64,000 nucleotides of DNA from positions 43,463,975-43,527,974 of the forward strand of contig NC_061804.1 of the NCBI RefSeq assembly GCF_021462225.1, read 5' to 3'. Position 1 is the stretch's first letter; each line of letters starts with the position of its first letter. The notes beneath the pieces are model-generated. The model was not told the DNA's origin and did no database searches. It worked only from the letters and a program-made list of their open reading frames with translations. A program made the translations under genes and the position numbers. Source of the DNA: Girardinichthys multiradiatus. Lineage: Eukaryota; Chordata; Actinopteri; Cyprinodontiformes; Goodeidae. Shown piece by piece: positions 53,514 to 64,000 of the stretch.

Positions 53514-56162
53514 GCTTTAAAAAAAGAAGTCACTTTGCAGAATCTGCTAGTTCCTTAAAATCCTCCTAAATGTACAACAGAGTATTAGTGCCATTGTGGA
53601 TTAAAGATAAAAACAGAAGAGTAAATTTCCCTCAGAAAACTCTAGATTAATTTCACGTTTACAAGAAAAACGTGTATATTCTCTGATGTCAGAAAGTCAT
53701 AACTTTGAAAAAACATTTTTATGCATTTATTGCATCTTTGGTTAAATATCCAAAATCCAAGCATCCAAGACTATGTATATTGACTTTATGACCAGATATT
53801 TGGTCTAATCGTGAACTTTGAACATAGCTTGCACTAGTTTATGCTAACTACTTAGCGGGTTAAAGGCTAATGTCATCTTAAGTGAACAGATTTAGTGTCT
53901 GGTGTGCCCTAAATTAAAAAACACAACTAACTGACCCTAAAAATATTTAACAGCAATATCTTACCTTCCTATTATTTCTTAAATCATTCTCATTGAACTT
54001 TGATCAGGTTATTGTATAACTCAAAATGGTGATCTCTGGAGAATGATGGGGCTCCTTTTTAGCATCATGTCATTTGGGGCAGCTCTCAAAACATATATAT
54101 GCTGATCAGACCAGGGCAACATAGATGCATTGAGTTCCTGTCATATGATTGGCTGATTTAATATTTGTGTTAACAATTACTGTCATATTCAATAAATAAG
54201 AATATGTCTTCTGATGAGGCTCATTTGTCAGATTAAAAGTACCTTTTGAAAATAACCTTTAAATTACCACTTAAGCAGGTAATAAACATAATTTTCTTTA
54301 AGCCCACATTTTTGTTAGCTGTTTTTTATTAGTCTGATGTAATATTCTTTTCTGAAGTCATATTTTCATTAGCAGTATGTGGAAAATCATCATAATTGAC
54401 AGAAATAAAGGCTTTAAAACATCTATGTTTAAATAATCTGTATAATGTTATTCACTTAGTGAATTGAGTTACTGAAATGGACTTGAACTTTTCTATAATA
54501 TTCTAATTTACTGAATATGACTGTAAATTGGTGTAAGTTAAGCAGTAAACTGGCAAATGAGTGTGAATGGCAAAAGTTACATTAAATCAAGAACACTGAT
54601 GGAAAAAAGTTTACTTTAGTACACACCTGGAATGCATAGCTCTAACTCCACATTACGTTAAAAGTCGACCCACTCTCTTGTCACAGTGTAATTCTAACTA
54701 TGTGGAGTTTAAAAGGAAAATTTTGTTAAATTCAGCTTCCAAACAATTACTCGATCTACTACTAAAAATCTCGACCTGAAAGGCAACATGTTTTCCAGAC
54801 TTTGCAAGAAATGCATCTGCTTTATTTCAGTGTGCCAGACAAGGATATATTGTCTGTGTTTGTCAGTGAGGGGAAAACATTGCAAATAAAATGACATGTA
54901 AACAGGCACGTTAAAAAAACACTTTCGGAATGCATTCAATATCATAAACACTTTTTCACAGCCTTTTTTATTTTTTACCCAGACAGCACCGCCATCAGCC
55001 TCAGCTTATAGCCCTGTAGCTTTGACTTGTCAGGATTAAACATACAAAACAGCCAGGCTTTTTACAAACAGAAGTGGAACAAAAGGAAAGCAGGAACTGC
55101 TCTGTTCAAATCTTGGTTGGTGGCCGTTTAACAAAAAATCAGCAAGAAGCAGCAAAACATGTCACAGACCTCAAATGTAAGTTTAAAGCAACAGTGTGAT
55201 TGCGTCTAACCTTCAATAAAAGTTCTCTTGTAGTTTGCATTTCTAATCTAAACTATTGACACAGAATCTGATTCTAAATTTTCATTACATAACATTTAGA
55301 AGGTTAGATTTCAGTCATCAACGCAATGAATGTTTCATGTCATCCCTTGATGTCACTTGGTTTAGTCACTGTTACTGCCCTTTCGAGCTCAGACACGGAG
55401 ATCCAGCTTCAAACAACCTGCACTGATCAAAAGTGAAAGCTTTTTGGCCCCATTTTAACTATGGTACATAACCAGGTTGCAAACACAGAGAACTGCACAC
55501 AACCTGCTTGTGGATGTTGAAACCTCATAGTTCAGTAAAATATTTGAATAAAACAAAAGAGAAGATGAGAAACAATGCAGATAAATGCCTGAAATTAACG
55601 GTTTAGTTTAGTTTAAATAACTCAGTTTGAGGAAAAGCCTCAAACAGCTAACAAAACAGAGGAGATGTTTTACAAACTATGTTTAGTAGAAGCATGGCCT
55701 GCCACAACACAGTGTAAAGCTTCTGAATTCACTAGATGATGAGCTGTTGCTGGCAACTTTGCATTCCAGTTGACAATGAGAGCATCATGTGACCGTGTAT
55801 CTGACAAAACAGATGAAGATCAACAGACCTGAGTAATTTGCTCCTGCAGATGGGACCAATTTGGATTTGTTAGATCAGTTAATGGCTTATGTTACTGTTG
55901 CATTTTGTGAGTTTTAAAAAAGCTATATGCAAACAGATTGATGAGTTTCCTTTTGATGTACAATGTCACGATTATAATGTTACAGAAATACATTTACAAA
56001 TCATTCATAAGTTTAGGAAAGCTTTACTTTTACAGGCTGAGAAACAGACATCAATGCTGCATGAATGAAGAAAATGCAGATTTGCACATAATTCATAGGC
56101 AACCAAAGCTAAATGAATAACGAGTAAAATTACTTACAAGACCTATCAAAATAACTACAATA
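53514..56162. other. No gene seen
   Basis: AT-rich, with no recognised gene or repeat. Confidence 0.5.
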
Positions 56163-56468
56163 CCAGACAAAAGTGTGGACACACCTTCTCATTGAATAAA
56201 CTGTCTTTATTTTTATTCCTACCTCTGGGAACTCCTTCAAGACTGTTGGAAAACCATTTGAGGTGACCACCTCATGAAGCTTATTGAGAGAATGCCAAAA
56301 GTGCAAAGCAGTAATCAAAGCAAAGAGGGGCTTTTAAAGATGTTTTGAGTTATTTCAAAATGTTTTGCTTGCTACATAATTCCATACACTTTGCTTCAGA
56401 GTTATGTCTTCAGGATGTATCTATAATGTGGGAAGTAATTACAAAGAAAAGCCATTGAATGATAAAGG
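56163..56468. mobile_element. Tc1/mariner-type internally deleted element
   Basis: It begins CAGACAAAAGTGTGGACAC after TA (56161-56162), the end of a widespread fish family, and closes near 56468 with CATTGAATGATAAAGGT, an inverted match to TTCTCATTGAATAAA near 56186. The inside (CTTCAAGACTGTTGGAAAAC) is antisense relative to the equivalent region in 60246-60761. All transposase coding is gone. Confidence 0.65.
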
Positions 56469-56727
56469 TACGTTGTTGTTGTAATTATTAATATGAATAT
56501 ATTATTTAATATTAATACTTTAATATTTTATTAAATAATATTTTGATCTGTTTAGGGTTGTCCTTTGAATACCAGCCCAATAAAGCAGTGGTATTAGGAC
56601 AAAATTGAAAGGGGTGAGCCAAGCTCTGGCATTATTGAGCAGCAACATTATGTACACACACAGAATGAATTCACACAATTTCTTTTAAAATAGAATTTAT
56701 TAATAAACATAAGTCAACTCAAAGTTG

Positions 56728-56960
56728 ACAGTCTGTTCTGTCCCTTCTTGTAGATGGCTTCACAGTTGCATCTCCACTCTAGTCTGTTGTCCAGGTGAAC
56801 ACCGAGGTATTTATACTCCTCCACCACCTCCACTTCTTCTCCCATGATATAAATAGTTTTTGACTTATTCTTGTTTCTCTTAAAATCTATAATCATCTCT
56901 TTTGTTTTAGTCTCGTTCAAAATGAGATGATTGTTTCCACACCGTGCCACAAAGCGGATT
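56728..56960 (-). repeat. CR1/L2/Rex1-type LINE fragment, end of ORF2
   Basis: About 90% identical by eye to 31748-31980. The minus-strand frame includes LNETKTKEMIIDFKRNK and EEYKYLGVHLDNRLEW, typical of the region after the RT palm. Neither LINE end is present. Confidence 0.85.
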
Positions 56961-57026
56961 AGTGGAAATGCAGGATTAGTGGAGTTGGCGAGAGAGAACA
57001 TCACTGGTTTTAAGTCATGCTAGCCA

Positions 57027-57450
57027 TGTCATGATTTGAGGGTGTTTGTGTTTTTTTTTTTTTTTTCTCTCTGATTCTGATTATGTTCTCCAATTTGTTT
57101 TTTAGATTTTGCTTCTAATCATTGTTTTCCAGGTGGTGCTTTCATTCTTTTCTTAAGCTTGGTTTCTTATTATTCTTGTTCTTGTATCTTGTTTCCACTC
57201 CCTGCTACAGTGAGTTTGCAATTAGCTTCATTCGGTCCACCTGCACCATGCCAATCAGTATCATTGCTTCCCCTGTGCCATGCCCCATATATACACCTCA
57301 TTTCTGTTCACTTGTTGTTGGTTTACACTTCTGTTCATGCCATGCTAAGTCAAGCTCTGCCTGCTCTGTTCTGTTAATTTAGTGAAATATTTCTTGACTC
57401 ACCCATGCCTGTCTGCACTTGGGTCCACTCCAATACTGCTCATCGTGACA
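57027..57450 (+). repeat. Solo LTR with 5-bp AGCCA duplications
   Basis: TGTCATG at 57027 and CGTGACA ending at 57450 give TG...CA ends over 424 bp. AGCCA flanks both sides exactly (57022-57026 and 57451-57455). A TATATA-like box lies near 57288-57294. There is a T run at 57050-57066. With no internal region it looks like the product of LTR-LTR recombination. The family is probably gypsy- or retrovirus-like; it is not related to the LTRs at 4541 and 12475. Confidence 0.85.
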
Positions 57451-57455
57451 AGCCA

Positions 57456-57899
57456 CACTAATTACAAATACAATTTCCAAAAACAGTTTCAATCCCAACC
57501 TCCATGACCATTTAGTCTTTATTTTTAAGTATAAGTAAAATCCTTTTTTACAGTGGCTCTCTGACAAAGCAGCATGATGTTTGCCTGTTCTTAATAGAAA
57601 TAGTTAATAAGCACTCATAACAGAATGGCTAAAAAAGTATAATGAATGCTTTTCTTATATGTTTGGTATTTGCTTTATGAAAAAATGAAGATCAGAAAAC
57701 CGACCTTGACCTTGTTGATCGACACATCTGCAAATTCTATTTAATAAAACTGAATGTTTTTACTGCATTTGCTATATTTTTTTTCACATATACAATGCTA
57801 AGTTATCGTACTAAAGAACTCTGTTTACAAGGAAAATATGATACTAATTTGTAGTGAGTAGTGAGTCATCAGTGTAAAGAGAGTTTGGATCTGAACACT
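57456..57899. other. No gene seen
   Basis: AT-rich, with nothing recognised. Confidence 0.5.
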
Positions 57900-58215
57900 G
57901 TCCTAAGTTCGCAAACACCGTCTGCATAAGACTGTTTTTAGACATGCAGGGTTCAACCAAAGTGTAGACTTTCCATCTCTACTGAGGTAGTTAGGCCAAT
58001 AAGCAAACATAAAGTCAAGTGTTGCAGGTAGTCTGAATATCAAGTGGTCCTTAACTAGCCTCTCCAGGCACTTCATGATTGGAGGGAGTAGTATGGAGCA
58101 GTAAAAGGACTGTTGCTCATGTTTTCTTCTGAAATGGTGAGATTGAGGTGGGCCTGAAGAAGGGGTGTGCTTGGCTTGGCTTACAGGTATACTGGAGACG
58201 ACTCTATTCATTAGT
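57900..58215 (-). pseudogene. LINE reverse-transcriptase fragment, antisense
   Basis: The minus-strand frame 58211-57903 contains IMKCLERLVKDHLI and LPATLDFMFAYWPN, which match the YRPVALT...FQFAYRPN region of CR1/L2/Rex1-type RTs. It is decayed and belongs to a different lineage from 31431-33864. Neither end is preserved. Confidence 0.72.
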
Positions 58216-60245
58216 TAGTCTAAGAAACTTCCCTGTATGTTGGCAGAACCTACAGCTTTACATGGACTGAGTCTGTGCAGGCACAAATCCCTCCAGTTAT
58301 TAGAAACAGTATAGCACTACACAAACAAGTGCTGTTACTTGTTGTGTCAGACTGATTCATTGCTTTGCCTCTGTGGAAGTGACGCTTCCATCTTGTTAGC
58401 TAAAGACCATTTCCGATACCTGTTAGAGTATATGTTGTTTCATTTTAGTTACCAATGCCCTCAGTACTGGTTAGAACAAATATCTTAGTTTTTCTTGAGA
58501 ACCACAATATATATCCTAACACGCAGACATATGCTGCACAATATCAGTGTGCAATATAATAAAATGCAGCCTTTGTGAGTTGGAGCGAATTGAAGCTTTA
58601 TTGATTGCTGTCCATGTATTCTTGTTTGCTTCGAGTGAGTGGACTCCTATTGTCAGTCCACAGCTGGAAGGCTTGCCTTGCACAGAGCTCTCCTTGATGA
58701 AGGCAATGTTTGATAGCTACTCAGCAAGTGTTTGAAAATTGCCTTGTAGCATGAGGCTGGGTGGTCTGTACTGTCTGTAAACAGTCTAAGTGTGCAACAT
58801 TTCCAAAGAATGCTCTGACAATTAGTGTTCAGAGTGCAGGAAATACAGTTGCCCTGGTTTCTGTAAGAAAGCATAGCATTCTGTTGCTTCTAGCATGACA
58901 ACCTCTTTGACTATACCATAGCACTGAATTAGAGTACATGTTTAGTAGTGCACACTTCAGAAACATCTGAAAGCATATGAAACTATAGAGAAAACTGCTG
59001 CTGTACTACTTTAAATGTTTTTTGTAAATGGTTTAAATTGAACAAAGCGCAATGCCCCTAAGGTGTGAATCTTAACCTACAGAACTGTCTTTGACAGGTC
59101 ACTTCAAGTGGCCTTATAGGACCATAGGTTTATTATTCATGCAGTGGTGACCTGGTATCACAAAACATGAGGAGTCTGTGACACTGCTAGATCAGGTAAA
59201 CTTCTGTCAGATGAGAATTAGAAATATTTTAATGGGTTTATTATTTATTGTATTTTTTATGAATCCATAAACCTTTAAAATAACATACAGTATAATTAAC
59301 CATAGGGTTTAAATAATGATTGATAGTTATGTCAAACCTTCTGCATTTTATTCCTTGAAGTTATTGCATGTTTGAAAATTCAGGATAACAAAAGGGAACA
59401 TTGGACATTGCATAGAGATATTATATGGCTACAGGGATTAATTATTATTTTCTGATAGCTTTGCTGTCAGGCAAAAACCTTGCATCTAAATTTTTAGTAA
59501 TTTTTGTTTCCTGAGGAAAATCAAATCTATTGATCATCCCTCACATCTGCCTGTGATTTTATTGATATTTCCAGTGAAGAAAGAGGTTGTAATTTTGACC
59601 AAGGACTCTGAATTTACATTTAGAAACAAGATTTTGTATTTATTTTCATTTCCTAAAAAAACCTTTTTAGAGTTACAAAGTTTATGTCCAGCAGCAGTGA
59701 CATGTTTGTGGAGAAGAGTCTCTCAGATACCTAAACGAGAAGACCTCTGAATAAAGATAGATAGGGTAATCTCATATCATTATTCTTGGACTAGGCATAT
59801 GAGTTGTGCCCAGTTCTGTATCTGAATGGTCACCACTTCCCACCTGAATAGAACACCCTGGAAAGAGACTCCTCTGCTGAGCTGTTGTCAGTTAACTCCC
59901 TGCCATCAGATACGTTTTTTCCTGGAGCAAAAAGGGAGTTGATCATTAAATGTTCAGTTTTATTTATTTTATGTAAACTTTGATTCAAAATGTTGTAAGG
60001 TTACATTTTTCCAAACATGTAGGGTTACTCTGCCTATGGAGGGTTACTCTGCCTAACCCATCAAACTATTTCTGGTTGTATTTCACTTCATTTGAGCAAT
60101 GCAGTTCTGCTGTGATCCAAAGTTGATCATCCAGACTGTTCTACCGGAACATGTCCACCTGACAGCCTTGGAGCAACCCCAGGCTTATTTAACAGCTGTT
60201 GTGCTGGACTCCCCTGCTGAGAGACAGGTACTTAAACCCTACATA
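58216..60245. other. No gene seen
   Basis: AT-rich. GGGTTACTCTGCCTA is tandemly duplicated near 60020-60056. Nothing else is recognised. Confidence 0.5.
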
Positions 60246-60761
60246 CACTACTGGTCAATGGTTTTAGATATGCTTTCTCACTTAATGGGTCTCTTTATTG
60301 TCATGACTAATTACATTGTAGATGCTCACCAAAGGCAACAAAGCTATGAATGAACACACATGGAATCATGTATTAAACAAAAAGTGTGAAATAGCTCTAA
60401 ACATTTTTATATTTTAGATTCTTCCAAATAGCCACCATTTGCTTTGATGACCGCTTTGCTCTCTTAGCAATCTGTCTATGAGCTTCATGAGGTGGTCACC
60501 TGAAATGGTTTTCCAAAGTGTCTTGAAAGAACTTTCCAGAGGTTCATTGAGAGACGGCTAAAGGTTAATATTTCAGTCATTGTAGCAAAGGGCGGCTACT
60601 TTAAGAATTCTAAAATATAACATAATTAAAGTTATTTTACAATTTATCCTTTGCCTCATAAATGCATATGTGTTCATTCACATTTTTAATGCTTTCAGTG
60701 CCATAAACATAAAGAAAACCATAAAATGAGAAAGTGGTTCTAAAACTTTTGACCCGTAGTG
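60246..60761. mobile_element. Tc1/mariner-type nonautonomous element
   Basis: A 516-bp element between TA at 60244-60245 and 60762-60763, with inverted ends CACTACTGGTCAATGG and (complement of right) CACTACGGGTCAAAAG, extending about 60 bases. No transposase frame. It shares blocks with 25709-25985. Confidence 0.85.
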
Positions 60762-60763
60762 TA

Positions 60764-62918
60764 TATAGAGACCAAGTTTGGTTTTGTGAGAGTTGAATTT
60801 ACAAGCAGTCAGGCCTTAATGAAGGTACTGATCTCATCTCCATTTCTTGTGATAGCTGTCCAGTGCTGGCAAAATTAACTGATCACAAAGGTGGTCCTCT
60901 CCTTGAATCCATTCCCCTCCCAGAGTTTTGTTCTTAGATCAGAGTATTAGAATTCAGAATAAACCATGGAATTCCTTTATAACTTTTGGGAAACCAACAT
61001 GCTTCTGGCGATTAGATTTGGAATCTATAAACTATATTTTTATTATTCACTTCCTGGTTATTATTTCTTTCTTTCATTATTATTAAATAGGTTGAAAGGT
61101 GTGTTTTAATATTGCATAAGTTGTTTTTGTTTATTTTACTTTGTTTCTTCCCTTTAGTTTATCTATATTTAGTAGATATTGGTTGATAAATAATACTTTA
61201 TCTAATGTTTATCAGCTTTCATCAATTTTTACATTTTATTTCGAGTTTGAAGAGTCAAGTTATGTGTTGATGGTAAAAAATCTTTTTCCAGAGAAATATA
61301 CAGAAAACCGCTCTATGCATCTTTAATGCTATGTAGATAGTTTCCTGGGAACAAAGTTTCTCTGTTCAGATGGACCCTGCGAAGACAGGAGAATGACAGA
61401 TTTTTGAACATTTATAACAAAAATTGTATTGTAGACTTGTGTAAATATACTATTAATAACTTGAACTTAATTATGTAGTGGATATAAATGTTTGCTGGGA
61501 TTACTAATTTGGATTCAGCCGTAGCTGCCGCTACCTCTCAAATACCCTAAACTAGGTGAGTCTTCATGATAATAAGATGTCTTCTCATCTTATCTGACTG
61601 TTAAAAACTACCTTGGCTATCTGAACTCCTTCTTCATGTGTATTGCTTTGTCAGATAGAAGACAAATCTGATTCATCCTTACAAGTCATTGGATTTTGTT
61701 CATTTGCTAGCTCCTTCACTTTATGCTGTGGGTAGACATGTCATTCAGCTAGTGTGCGGGTAGGTGGGTGGCTGGTTGGAACAGGGAGCTTAACAGGTCT
61801 AACAGGTGAAAACTGTGAGTTTCCTGGCAATTAGCCTTTCATTTATGAATTGATTTGTCTGTAGAATGTACATCACACTGTTAAGTGTCAGGCATCTGCC
61901 AGAATCTGGAGGCTGTAGAAAATGGTCCTCTGGGGTTTAACGTCTCTGTTTGAGCTAACACCTTGGCAGCCACAGTTATTATGATGGGTTATTAGCTGTC
62001 TGCCTTCACTCCCCTGATGTGTGTCAGTTTTTGCAGTTTATGAATACCAATTTATTCCCCTTTTTCCATCTTATTTCTGCAAAGCGCTATTGTAGCTGCT
62101 AGATAAACTGCTGGATTAAGAATTTAGCAAGCCTTTAGTTGGTATTGCTAAATGTTTATCACCAGAAACATCCCATCACATTGGTAAACCACAAAATGTT
62201 ACAGCTAATAACATAAATATTTGATCTGATTATTAGCATTGTTGCCTAAATACAACCTGAAGTTGAACTTACTGTAGTCTTTGACCTTATAAAATGAAAA
62301 TGTATTTACCCACTGTAACTTGTTTCACTAACTTGAAACATTGCTTTGTAATGAGTAAAACCCTTCATGACTAGCAATTCCTACTGTAAATCCACAGAAC
62401 ACCACATCCTGTCTCAGAAAGTCGATTGGTGCTTTCTTTGTACTGTTTGAGGCAGCAATCCTGACCACTTGCAGGGTATGGTTTCATAGCTATTTTGCAT
62501 GCGTTATAGGGATGAATTAAATGATAAATTAGAGAAAGCTAGCTAGAAAAAAACAGGCCGAGTGTGGAGTTGTGGTGCTTGGCATATTCCCAACTGAGCA
62601 GCCCATGGGCTTGCTGGGCTTGCTCTGGGCTTAGGGAACAGGGACCCCGAAACATTGTGTCATCTCAGGACAAAGCAGTTGTAATCTGTGACAGCTTTCC
62701 TTCCAGTGGCTGGCTGACCAAGCAGTCATGAGACCCTCTGCTTCGATGTGCAATTCCTTTTTAATGGCTGAGTATAGCTGAAAGTGAAAACATTATCATT
62801 AGCTTGTAGAAACACAAGTTGCAGAAATAGCTCAAAGTAGTTGTTTTCCATGTTGATACCCCAGCCATGGTGACAACATGATAAGAACTTTTCTGGAACT
62901 TTCAAAATAAATTGTATT
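60764..62918. other. No gene seen
   Basis: AT-rich; GGTAGGTGGGTGG-type simple sequence near 61760. No recognised gene or repeat. Confidence 0.5.
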
Positions 62919-63935
62919 AACCTACTTCCAGCACAGCCAGAAACGGGGTAACAGTGGACTTCCCGTGACGTCACTGTCCGAATAAAAACACAGCTTTTGC
63001 AACAAACTGACCTCTTCCACGCAGGCCCCCAGCGGAACTGGACGGAGAGACACAGCGCGCTAATGTCTCTTTGCTGGCAAACAGACATAACTCTTCAAAC
63101 TGGATCCAAGAGTGTTATACGATCCTGCGATCATATGCACTAAGTTATGTAGGAATGAATTGCTGTTTGTGTATTTGGTATTCATTTATGAACGGGGGTA
63201 ATTAAGGGACAAGCGTTGCTTGACTTTCTCTCTGAGGTCTACAGAAGCAAACTGTGTTCCAGAGAGTTCCCATCAGAGACCCTCTCTCTACAACACCAAG
63301 TGGAGTAGTTTTCCCAGTCTGAAGGAAGGACAACGGGACCGCATCACCGTGGTTACAGTGGTAACGTGCAGTTTGGCCGGCCGACAGAACGAGCCGCCCC
63401 ACCCCACAGCTACGGAGGTTAGCTACAAGTTAATTGTGGATGGTTCCTTCAACTTCGTCGCCTCGGGCAATTTTTCCTCAACACGGTTCACGTAAGAAGT
63501 AGTGTTTTGGGCAGAGAGAAGTAGTTTAGAATGAAATAATCGAAAATTTTTTTGTTTTATGACATTTGGTTTTGTTTGTGTTGAAACTCAGCCATCTTAG
63601 TGCTAGCAGATTACCTGCTCAGCACATGTGCTCAGTTTATGTGTTCTGTTTTTGTGGTTTTTTTTTAAGTTAAAACAAACTTTATTTAAAGGGTGATTTT
63701 AAACACAGACGATCGACCATAACGCACCGTCCACACTTATGCATTTTAACTCTTTTATTAATGGTATTTTAAAGGTATATGTTTGATTCTGATGATCAGC
63801 TTCTTTTGTTAGCTTCACCCGCTAACAGCTAAGAACACGTGTTTACCTGCTAAAGATCATTCACCCAAAAAGGTTGTTAGTTTTCAATCTAGTAAAATAA
63901 TATTTCCCTAAATAATCCATCAGCAGGACCAGCAT
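62919..63935 (+). repeat. Unclassified dispersed repeat, copy B
   Basis: Uninterrupted copy of the repeat at 49309-51150, same strand. It includes an open frame 63220-63495 (91 codons) that has no recognised domain and is not kept open in copy A, so I do not call it a gene. Similarity to copy A fades near 63935. Confidence 0.65.
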
Positions 63936-64000
63936 CCACCTCTTTGTGCAAATAAAAAAAGATCACTGTTAGAGCTCCATAAAACAACCTCCAGGAACCT

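Noticed and set aside
63220..63495. 91-codon frame in repeat copy B
   Set aside because: The equivalent part of copy A is broken by stops, and no domain is recognisable.

Overview
The window reads as vertebrate, almost certainly teleost fish, noncoding DNA. It is AT-rich, has no operon-like gene packing, and is crowded with repeats typical of ray-finned fish: several Tc1 families, L1-, L2-, RTE- and CR1/Rex1-type LINEs, two tRNA-derived SINE families, a gypsy fragment, an endogenous retrovirus, a solo LTR and MITEs. I found no exon I could assign to a host protein-coding gene, and no rRNA, functional tRNA or CRISPR. The only long intact reading frame with a recognisable product is a 334-residue Tc1 transposase at 13494-14498. 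Family calls rest on recognised protein or repeat motifs. I could run no search, so sub-family names are left open.

Layout. 1-1288: Tc1 copy with stop codon and deletion, cut by the window edge. 1291-3180: antisense L1-type LINE remnant. 4383-13049: a SINE split by an 8.3-kb antisense endogenous retrovirus (4541-12885). The retrovirus has LTRs about 1% divergent, GTAT target duplications, primer site, polypurine tract and remnants of integrase and env, but a 5.5-kb middle with no visible gag/pro/RT; that middle holds another SINE with a 14-bp duplication. 13166-14775: near-intact Tc1. 15593-16270: hAT-like MITE. 16298-16487 and 17554-17910: SINEs. 17920-19530: antisense L2. 21472-22206: MITE and SINE. 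25709-25985: Tc1-type fragment. 26225-26800: degenerate ~148-bp tandem repeat. 29893-31101: Tc1 relic carrying an RTE LINE with 12-bp duplications. 31137-34738: another Tc1 split by a CR1/Rex1-type LINE. 36970-37690: antisense Tc1 relic. 39323-39613: short inverted-repeat element. 41629-42867: gypsy integrase remnant and LTR-like end. 44204-45830: third Tc1 family, complete in structure but with a dead transposase. 47712-49308: MITE interrupted by a LINE. 49309-51150 and 62919-63935: two copies of an unclassified ~1-kb repeat, the first carrying a 763-bp MITE with TAA duplications for which the second copy is the empty site. 57027-57450: solo LTR with AGCCA duplications.

The elements work together only as a history of nested insertion. 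The most unusual object is the young-looking provirus with a large noncoding interior; next is the filled/empty-site pair of the unclassified repeat. I found no evidence of a new multi-gene system.
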